In this document: one piece after another, positions 5,575-9,588 of the stretch
How the letters are laid out: each line of letters opens with the position of its first letter
How positions within the stretch are numbered: the first letter of the stretch is position 1
Made by a program: the position numbers and the translations under genes
Origin: Kiritimatiellota bacterium
GTDB lineage: Bacteria > Verrucomicrobiota > Kiritimatiellia > RFP12 > UBA1067
Assembly: GCA_009777165.1 (NCBI GenBank)
Contig: WRML01000056.1
Coordinates: 1-9,588, forward strand
Length of the DNA: 9,588 nt
Reading direction: 5' to 3'
Notes under the pieces: model-generated
Seen by the model: only the letters and a program-made list of their open reading frames with translations
The model's database searches: none
What the model was told of the DNA's origin: nothing

Positions 5575-6300
5575 ATGCGGATCAGGCACGACATCTTCAC
5601 GGGCAGGGCGGTCCCTCCGAGACAGCCGAGTGGCGAACCCCTGCCGAACGGCTTCACCATGCTGGAGCTCATCATGGTGGTCGGCGTGCTGTCCGTGCTG
5701 CTGGCGATCATCCTGCCGGCGCCGAGGATGGCGCGTGAGGCGACGTTGAAGAAACAGGCAAAGGCCGAGGCGACCGCACTTGCCCAGGCCGCCATCCGCT
5801 ACAAGGCCGAGTACGGTTTCTGGCCGGGGGAGGTCCTCTACGACACGGACACGGCGGTCAAGCAGAATCCCAATCTGCCCATCCCAGCCGGCATGATCGC
5901 GGCCGGGCCCGTGGAGTTCACCAGCAACATCACGATGAACGAGGGGGCCATGGGCTACCTGAGCCTGAACACCAACGAGGTATACCAGGCGTTCAGCACG
6001 GTCGGGTACCCCGGTGGCAACGGTTACAAGATCAACCCGCTGAACCCCAAGGCGATCCCGTTTCTTGACCTCAAGGACGAGACGGACTTCGACCGCGTCA
6101 ACTTCCCCGACCCTTGGGGTCAGCCGTACCGCCTGATCATGGGGCTCAACCCGAAGTCCATGTTCACGTTCGAGGTCTCCATCAATAATGTCAAGTATCA
6201 CGATGTGTCCGTCTCCAACGTCACGGCGTTTGCGTTCTCGATGGGGCCGTCCGGCCTGTACCGCACAAACTACATCTACAGCGCGGGGGTGGTGGAATGA
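5575..6300 (+). CDS. GspG-like prepilin, gene 3 of 7
   Basis: A 241-residue product from ATG 5575, two bases after the gene 2 stop. An in-frame ATG at 5542 lies inside gene 2 and is less likely. The leader is MRIRHDIFTGRAVPPRQPSG plus EPLPNG (26 residues), then FTMLELIMVVGVLSVLLAIILPAP with Glu31 at +5. AREATLKKQAKAEATALAQAAIRYKAEYGFWPG follows, as in pseudopilin helices. FPDPWGQPY (D179-P180-W181) and FAFSMGPSGLYR near the end recall the GspG C-terminus. A periplasmic pseudopilus subunit is the likely role. Its leader contains a diverged inverted copy of the gene 1 leader repeat (5598-5630). The stop overlaps the gene 4 start (ATGA). Confidence 0.83.
   Translation: MRIRHDIFTGRAVPPRQPSGEPLPNGFTMLELIMVVGVLSVLLAIILPAPRMAREATLKKQAKAEATALAQAAIRYKAEYGFWPGEVLYDTDTAVKQNPNLPIPAGMIAAGPVEFTSNITMNEGAMGYLSLNTNEVYQAFSTVGYPGGNGYKINPLNPKAIPFLDLKDETDFDRVNFPDPWGQPYRLIMGLNPKSMFTFEVSINNVKYHDVSVSNVTAFAFSMGPSGLYRTNYIYSAGVVE
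5598..5630 (-). repeat. Leader repeat A, diverged inverted copy in gene 3
   Basis: About 27 of 33 positions match the reverse complement of 4223-4255, including CACGGGCAGG, CGGT, CCTCCGA and GCCG. It encodes TGRAVPPRQP in the prepilin leader. Confidence 0.5.
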
Positions 6301-6929
6301 GAAATAAGGGCTTCACCCTCTTAGAATTGCTCGCGGTGCTGATGATCATCGGGCTGTCGCTGGTGGTTGTGCTGGGCGCCTACACCTCGTGGGCGACCAT
6401 CCATGCGCTCGACGGCGCGGTGCGCACCGTCGAGGGGGGGGTACTCCAGGCGCGGGCCCTCGCGAAGGCGAACCATTCATACGTCCTGTTCACCTACAGC
6501 ACGACCGATCCGGCGACGAACGTGCTGAGGCAGATCTCAACGTACGACATCCGCCTGTGCCGTCCGGACACCAACGGCGTCGCAAACCCCCTCGCGGTGG
6601 ACTATCAGTTCGACTCGATGAGCTTGGCGCTCGTCACCTCGCAGCGTATCAACCGTCATGTCTCGCTGAGGGGGGGGTCGGTCTTTTCTGCGATGGAGGA
6701 TTACGGCTCGCTGGTCTTCACCCCTGACGGCGGCCTCGCGGTGGACGAGGGCGATCCATTGGGCCCGAGCCCCCACTACATCGTGATTTCGACGCGGAAG
6801 CGGTTCGCCGACTCACGCTCGAACTTCTCCGCCGAGTCCCTCTACCGTATCATCCGCGTGGACTACGCGACAGGGCTCCCCACCGCACTCCGCCCCGACC
6901 AGCTCAATCTCGCAGGAGGAAGCCCATGA
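6297..6929 (+). CDS. GspH-like minor prepilin, gene 4 of 7
   Basis: A 210-residue prepilin with a minimal leader: MRNKG, then FTLLELLAVLMIIGLSLVVVLGAY with Glu10 at +5. VRTVEGGVLQARALAKANHSYVLFTY (about 42-67) is the stretch after the transmembrane helix seen in GspH/FimT proteins. Later parts include LVFTPDGGLAVDEGD and YRIIRVDYATGLP. ATG 6297 overlaps the gene 3 stop by four bases (ATGA). The next gene also starts in an ATGATG overlap, so translation is likely coupled. Among the seven it is the only one with no palindromic repeat in its leader, and it serves as an internal reference for an ordinary prepilin. Two G8 runs lie in the coding region (6434-6441 and 6670-6677). The H assignment rests on this stretch and gene order. 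Confidence 0.8.
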   Translation: MRNKGFTLLELLAVLMIIGLSLVVVLGAYTSWATIHALDGAVRTVEGGVLQARALAKANHSYVLFTYSTTDPATNVLRQISTYDIRLCRPDTNGVANPLAVDYQFDSMSLALVTSQRINRHVSLRGGSVFSAMEDYGSLVFTPDGGLAVDEGDPLGPSPHYIVISTRKRFADSRSNFSAESLYRIIRVDYATGLPTALRPDQLNLAGGSP

Positions 6930-8161
6930 TGAAAATTCTGAACGACGGCCGCAAGAGTACACCGGCTGGTGTCCTTGTATCCTTGCATCCTTCCGTCATG
7001 ACACAAGGACACAAGGACGAAAGGGCGAAAGGGCGGGACGAAAGGACGAAAGGCGAGACGGCGGTTTCGGAGAAACCTCTGGCGAACGGCGTGCGGACAT
7101 TCCTGTCCGCAAGGAAGAGCAATGCGCAATGCGGACAAGAATGTCCGCACTCCGTTCGGGCTGAAAGCCCGGCAACAACTGGAGGGCGAGCGTCCCCGCG
7201 AGCCGTGAGGGCTGAAAGCCCAGCAGACAATAGACAGGAGTCCCCGTCCCGCAGGGACGGCACTTTATTAACCGTAGGTTTTAACCTACGGCAAAGATGC
7301 CACCCCGTCAAGTCCCGCAGGGACGGCACTTCGTGCGCGGAAGTGTCGTCCCTGCGGGACTCATTATCTGAGCGGTTCTGTTGCCGTAGGTTAAAACCTA
7401 CGGTTAATAAAGTGCCGTCCCATGCGGGACATTCCGCCCCCACGACCGTGCTGGCCGCGCAGCACGTTAATAAAGTGCCGTCCCATGCGGGACATTCCGC
7501 CTTCACGCTGGTGGAGACGGTGCTGGCGTTGGTGGCGATCGGGATTGCGCTGATCGGGTTGTTCGGGCTCGGGCGCATCGGGCTGGAGTCCTCGCGCGAG
7601 GCAGAGAACGACCGCCGTTGCACGATGATGGCGGACGCGGTTTTCGAGACCCTCCGCGCGGTGAACGAGGTGTTCGTCGCCGAGGCCCGCACGAACGGGT
7701 TCACGCTGGGGCAGGTAGACGGGACATCGTTCACGCAGGCTGAACTGTGGTATCTCCTGTGGCAACAGGGGGGGGATGAGGGCACCGGGGTACCCCCGTT
7801 GCCGGATCCCCTCCCGATCGCACTGTGGGGCGAGACCGCCGAGGGCGTGCGCCTCCTGTTCCCGCCGATCGCGGGGATGTGCACCAACAACGTCCCCCTG
7901 CTGTACAGCGTGCAGACCATGAGCTGGAATCTCGTGAACACGTGGGAGGCCTACGACCCGAACAATATCTCCCTTGCGGATTGGAACCCGCGCTATTACC
8001 TGAACATCGGGCGAATGCCCACGTACCGCTACTATTCGCCCGTCTCCGGCACCTATAGCGCCATGCAGGTGACGCTCCTCATCTGGCCGGACGGCAACGT
8101 GGCGTCGAGTGACCCGCGCATCTTCACGACAATCCTTTCAAACTCGGGGGGGATGCAATGA
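6926..8161 (+). CDS. GspI-like prepilin with 192-residue repeat-built leader, gene 5 of 7
   Basis: A 411-residue product. AGGAGG (6914-6919) lies six bases before ATG 6926, or nine before ATG 6929, and the start overlaps the gene 4 stop. The prepilin cleavage motif appears only at residue 193: HSA, then FTLVETVLALVAIGIALIGLFGLG with Glu197 at +5, the GspI/PilV-like pattern. The mature part is about 219 residues, a plausible size. The first 192 residues have no recognisable domain and are translated repeats: a purine-rich period-8 tract, the gene 1-type hairpin, a REP pair, module B, a 185-bp nested inverted repeat and a direct repeat. A short start at GTG 7475 would give an ordinary leader but has no Shine-Dalgarno. 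A G8 run (7768-7775) lies in the mature part. Confidence 0.77.
   Translation: MMKILNDGRKSTPAGVLVSLHPSVMTQGHKDERAKGRDERTKGETAVSEKPLANGVRTFLSARKSNAQCGQECPHSVRAESPATTGGRASPRAVRAESPADNRQESPSRRDGTLLTVGFNLRQRCHPVKSRRDGTSCAEVSSLRDSLSERFCCRRLKPTVNKVPSHAGHSAPTTVLAAQHVNKVPSHAGHSAFTLVETVLALVAIGIALIGLFGLGRIGLESSREAENDRRCTMMADAVFETLRAVNEVFVAEARTNGFTLGQVDGTSFTQAELWYLLWQQGGDEGTGVPPLPDPLPIALWGETAEGVRLLFPPIAGMCTNNVPLLYSVQTMSWNLVNTWEAYDPNNISLADWNPRYYLNIGRMPTYRYYSPVSGTYSAMQVTLLIWPDGNVASSDPRIFTTILSNSGGMQ
7005..7057 (+). repeat. Purine-rich period-8 tract (AAGGACGA units)
   Basis: Units AAGGACAC, AAGGACGA, AAGGGCGA, an irregular longer unit, AAGGACGA and AAGGCGAG follow each other. Just upstream TGTCCTTGT (6970-6978) and ACAAGGACA (7003-7011) form a 9-bp inverted repeat. 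It encodes a basic stretch (KDERAKGRDERTKG) of the gene 5 leader. Confidence 0.6.
7085..7156 (+). repeat. REP/inverted-REP pair (72 bp) in gene 5 leader
   Basis: Outer ends AACGGCGTGCGGACA and TGTCCGCACTCCGTT are inverted repeats with one mismatch (GGCG where GGAG is expected). The inner hairpins are GCGGACA-TTCC-TGTCCGC (7093-7110) and GCGGACA-AGAA-TGTCCGC (7131-7148). The linker AAGGAAGAGCAATGCGCAAT is identical to that of the gene 7 copy. The right half is translated GQECPHSVRA, the same frame as in genes 2 and 7. Confidence 0.8.
7157..7221 (+). repeat. Leader repeat B, copy in gene 5
   Basis: CGGGCT-GAA-AGCCCG (7157-7171), GGAG plus GGCGAGCG-TCCC-CGCGAGCC (7181-7204), then GGGCT-GAA-AGCCC (7209-7221). 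Offsets between parts (24 and 29 bases) equal those of the gene 2 copy at 4811-4876. It is translated RAESPATTGGRASPRAVRAESP. Confidence 0.75.
7246..7430 (+). repeat. Nested inverted repeat, 185 bp
   Basis: The outer arms 7246-7294 and 7381-7430 are reverse complements over 49 bases, except for one extra A at 7422. Inside lies a second inverted repeat, 7311-7332 with 7340-7361, 22 bp with one mismatch and a 7-base loop. Each outer arm also holds CCGTAGGTT-TT-AACCTACGG or its complement. GTCCCGCAGGGACGGCACTT or its complement occurs in all four arms with small changes. The whole stays open in the frame of gene 5. Confidence 0.85.
7403..7501 (+). repeat. 36-bp direct repeat, 63 bases apart
   Basis: 7403-7438 and 7466-7501 are identical, from GTTAATAAAGTGCC to GGGACATTCCGCC, and both encode VNKVPSHAGHSA. 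The first copy belongs to the right arm of the nested inverted repeat; the second directly abuts the mature pilin codons FTLVE. The 63-base offset keeps the reading frame. Confidence 0.85.
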
Positions 8162-9288
8162 ACGGGAAAACACGCCGCATAAAAGGAGCAACGGCATCCT
8201 TGCTGTTGCGATCCCGAGGGGACGTAGGGGCTGAACGCCCGGCAACGAAACAAGGGGCGAATGAATCAAGGCTGAAAGCCTTGCACATAACAACCCTACT
8301 CCGTATTGCAATTTCCATGATGTGCAAGGCTTTCAGCCTTGATTGGTTCATGCGTCCCATACGTAGGGCGTTGCCCTACGCTAATATGTGCAAGGGCGTT
8401 GCCCTTTCGTCCCCTCGGTCTCCTGTGTCCCCTAGGTCCCCTCGCGCGGGCCTGACCATCATCGAACTCATTTCGGCGCTCGTGCTGTTCGTCATCATCT
8501 TCGCGTTGCTGATGACGATCTTCCGTATCGCGACACGCCTCTGGGCGCCGGACCAATCGAACCAACAACTGCAGGCGCACGGCGACACGGTCATGGACAT
8601 CCTCGCAACCGACTTCTACCAGGCCGTCGCGGACACAGGTACCGTGCCGGGTGGGGGGAAAACCAACGAGCCCTGCTTCGTGCTGGACTGCAACACCAAC
8701 ACGCTCGCCAGCACCATGGCACCGCAGATCGTGCTGTACTTCGCGCGTCAGGCGGCGCCCCAGACGCCCACGCAGGCCCCCGCCCTGCGCAATGCGCTGG
8801 ACGCCGTGTTCTACGTCTGCTACAGCAACTGCCTCTCGCGCCACGCCTATCCGTTGGAGCGCGACACCTGGACGGACGAAACCCAGAAGACGCTGGGCGA
8901 CCTGATCGAGGACTGCAGGCCGTCGGTGGGCGACATCCTGTCCGCCTACAACTGGTTCCAGCGCCCGGCGGCCAATCGTCCGAACAAGGGCACGCACAGC
9001 CTGCTGGCAGACCAGTGCGCGTTCGCGGTGATGGCGACCCTCCCCCCCGACGCGCTGAAAAACCCGATCTCCGACCCGGAACCGCTGGTCACCGTTGACC
9101 AGTGCGAGACATACGTGGTGCCGGATTTCCTCGATGCCGTGCTCATCCTGTACGATGAGGTGGACTGGAATATGCTCGGAACCCTGTCGCGCGACACCAC
9201 GCAGGAGGGGGCCATGCGGCGCGAATTCCTCGGCAAACAGTTCTCCAAACGCATGGCCTATCCGGCAAAAGGAGGGGCGAGACGATGA
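8158..9288 (+). CDS. GspJ-like prepilin with 98-residue repeat-built leader, gene 6 of 7
   Basis: A 376-residue product. ATG 8158 overlaps the gene 5 stop (ATGA) and follows GGGGGGA, a weak ribosome site. The cleavage motif is at residue 98: RSPRAG, then LTIIELISALVLFVIIFALLMTIFRIATRLW with Glu103 at +5, like GspJ. The mature protein is about 278 residues, long for a GspJ, and includes QNNQ-like polar repeats near the helix end (DQSNQQLQAHG) and VPDFLDAVLILYDEVDW near the C-terminus. The leader is repeat-derived: a GGAG-footed hairpin (8185-8209), a partial module B (8228-8246), a 25-bp perfect inverted repeat (8264-8344), GTT-loop hairpins (8362-8406) and a 4x9 tract (8409-8444). Internal ATGs before the motif (8317, 8320 or 8350 region, 8386) lack clear ribosome sites. 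Confidence 0.78.
   Translation: MNGKTRRIKGATASLLLRSRGDVGAERPATKQGANESRLKALHITTLLRIAISMMCKAFSLDWFMRPIRRALPYANMCKGVALSSPRSPVSPRSPRAGLTIIELISALVLFVIIFALLMTIFRIATRLWAPDQSNQQLQAHGDTVMDILATDFYQAVADTGTVPGGGKTNEPCFVLDCNTNTLASTMAPQIVLYFARQAAPQTPTQAPALRNALDAVFYVCYSNCLSRHAYPLERDTWTDETQKTLGDLIEDCRPSVGDILSAYNWFQRPAANRPNKGTHSLLADQCAFAVMATLPPDALKNPISDPEPLVTVDQCETYVVPDFLDAVLILYDEVDWNMLGTLSRDTTQEGAMRREFLGKQFSKRMAYPAKGGARR
8185..8209 (+). repeat. GGAG-footed hairpin in gene 6 leader
   Basis: GGAG (8185-8188) overlaps the foot of GCAACGGCA-TCC-T-TGCTGTTGC (8188-8209), a stem with one bulged T and one G-T pair. It resembles the hairpin in the Tat leader at 2286-2300. Further on, GGGCTGAACGCCCGGCAAC (8228-8246) matches 7158-7176 at all but one base. 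Confidence 0.55.
8264..8344 (+). repeat. Perfect 25-bp inverted repeat in gene 6 leader
   Basis: Arms 8264-8288 (starting AATCAAGGCTGAAAGCC) and 8320-8344 (ending GGCTTTCAGCCTTGATT) are exact reverse complements around a 31-base loop. Each arm contains its own AAGGCT-GAA-AGCCTT hairpin. The motif recurs at 311-321, 4811-4825 and 7157-7221. Confidence 0.85.
8362..8406 (+). repeat. Paired hairpins with GTT loops
   Basis: CGTAGGGC-GTT-GCCCTACG (8362-8380) and AAGGGC-GTT-GCCCTT (8392-8406) are perfect stems with the same loop, 11 bases apart, in the gene 6 leader. Confidence 0.75.
8409..8444 (+). repeat. Four 9-base tandem units in gene 6 leader
   Basis: GTCCCCTCG, GTCTCCTGT, GTCCCCTAG and GTCCCCTCG follow without gaps. 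The 9-base period preserves the reading frame and encodes SPR-SPV-SPR-SPR directly before the prepilin cleavage site (RAG, then LTIIE). Confidence 0.8.
9270..9277 (+). promoter_or_regulatory. Strong Shine-Dalgarno that fixes the gene 7 start
   Basis: AGGAGGGG ends seven bases before ATG 9285. This places the start upstream of the repeats and shows that the leader repeat of gene 7 is inside the translated region. Confidence 0.8.
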
Positions 9289-9588
9289 AGTCAGAAGTCA
9301 GAAGTCAGACGAACGGAGTGCGGACCATATGCGCCCCTTCAGGGGAATTCCTGTCCGCAAGGAAGAGCAATGCGCAATGCGGACAAGAATGTCCGCACTC
9401 CGTTAGGGCGGCCTCCCGCAACGGCGCGACGCTGCTGGTGACGCTGGGGATCCTGGCGATGCTGAGCGTGATCATCGTGGGGTTCTTCGTGTCCTCGCGC
9501 CTCAGCAGCCAGGCCGGCGCGAGCGACAAGAACCGCGCCACCGCGCGTAACCAGATTGACGAAGCGGTCCACCTCGCCATGCGCTTCG
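9285..9588 (+). CDS. GspK-like minor prepilin, gene 7 of 7, cut by window end
   Basis: Partial, 101 codons visible and open to the right edge. ATG 9285 overlaps the gene 6 stop (ATGA) and follows AGGAGGGG. The leader is 47 residues, ending AASRNG; the mature start is ATLLVTLGILAMLSVIIVGFFVSSRLSSQAGASDKN. Position +5 is Val52, not Glu. GspK is the pseudopilin known to lack Glu at +5, and this fits the H-I-J-K order, so this is probably the tip subunit. RATARNQIDEAVHLAMRF at the visible end also fits the early GspK helix. The leader begins with three heptamer repeats (9288-9308) and then a 93-bp REP pair (9312-9404) translated in the same frame as the gene 5 copy. Confidence 0.77.
   Translation, partial: MKSEVRSQTNGVRTICAPSGEFLSARKSNAQCGQECPHSVRAASRNGATLLVTLGILAMLSVIIVGFFVSSRLSSQAGASDKNRATARNQIDEAVHLAMRF
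9288..9308 (+). repeat. Three AAGTCAG heptamers directly after start codon
   Basis: AAGTCAG occurs three times in tandem (9288-9294, 9295-9301, 9302-9308), right after ATG 9285. Three copies total 21 bases and keep frame; two or four copies would shift it. Confidence 0.85.
9312..9404 (+). repeat. REP/inverted-REP pair (93 bp) with nested palindrome, gene 7 leader
   Basis: Terminal inverted repeats AACGGAGTGCGGAC (9312-9325) and GTCCGCACTCCGTT (9391-9404) are perfect over 14 bases. Compared with the 72-bp copy at 7085-7156 it carries a net 21 extra bases in the left hairpin, including CCCC-TTCA-GGGG (9334-9345). The linker and right half are the same as in gene 5. Confidence 0.8.

Noticed and set aside
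5200..6201. 333-codon open frame on the minus strand opposite genes 2 and 3
   Set aside because: Antisense shadow of high-GC coding sequence; the plus-strand frames have clear pilin motifs.
7246..7501. Possible CRISPR array, from repeated palindromic units
   Set aside because: Units alternate in orientation, spacers are unequal and the repeats fold with each other; there is no cas gene. A nested inverted repeat plus a direct copy explains it.
7475..7501. GTG start giving a short leader for gene 5
   Set aside because: In frame and would give an ordinary 9-residue leader, but there is no Shine-Dalgarno before it, while the ATG pair at 6926/6929 has AGGAGG and overlaps the upstream stop. Kept as the main alternative.
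6904..7941. 345-codon open frame on the minus strand opposite gene 5
   Set aside because: It consists of the same palindromic repeats read backwards and then runs antisense to the mature pilin; it has no domain and no start signal of note. Palindromic repeats that are open in one frame tend to be open on the other strand too.
9328..9351. CATATG and GAATTC within the gene 7 leader as signs of cloning artefact
   Set aside because: Both are common six-base palindromes; the surrounding sequence is continuous with the native repeat and reading frame.

Overview
The window looks like a GC-rich bacterial chromosome. My best guess at lineage is the PVC superphylum (Kiritimatiellota, Lentisphaerota or Verrucomicrobiota). 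That is an inference from four things: many tandem pseudopilin genes, an InlB-type (Listeria-Bacteroides) repeat in a lipoprotein, a DUF3127 protein, and a very high density of short palindromic repeats. No rRNA, tRNA or CRISPR array is visible.

Layout. Positions 1-358 hold no convincing gene and are packed with small hairpins. Positions 359-2346 (minus strand) form a two-gene operon: a Tat-exported protein with an HExxH zinc-protease motif (peptidase M60-like), then a lipoprotein with a Sel1-like segment and a C-terminal InlB-type repeat. Positions 2347-2705 are a divergent intergenic region with candidate promoters, a small perfect palindrome and a terminator-like hairpin. Positions 2706-3955 encode a DUF3127 OB-fold protein and prmC, the release-factor glutamine methyltransferase. 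After a 215-base gap with a decayed repeat and a candidate promoter, positions 4171-9588 hold seven consecutive overlapping or tightly packed pseudopilin genes on the plus strand. Three are GspG-like or generic, followed by H-, I-, J- and K-like genes in the order usual for type II secretion operons. The last runs off the window and is encoded from 9285.

The most striking feature is where the repeats sit. In six of the seven pseudopilin genes the segment between the start codon and the prepilin-peptidase cleavage site is built wholly or partly from short palindromic repeats read in frame. The leaders are about 66, 192, 98 and 47 residues long in genes 2, 5, 6 and 7, against the usual 5-30. 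The start codons, not the cleavage sites, carry the Shine-Dalgarno sequences and the stop/start overlaps with the upstream gene, so the repeats appear to be translated and then removed with the leader. Several repeats show the layout of REP elements mobilised by RAYT-type Y1 transposases: a GGAG foot followed by a hairpin, often paired with an inverted copy. No such transposase is in this window. A related hairpin also lies in the N-terminal extension ahead of the Tat signal of the metalloprotease. This suggests that cleavable N-terminal leaders are a tolerated landing site, or possibly a used one, for these repeats.
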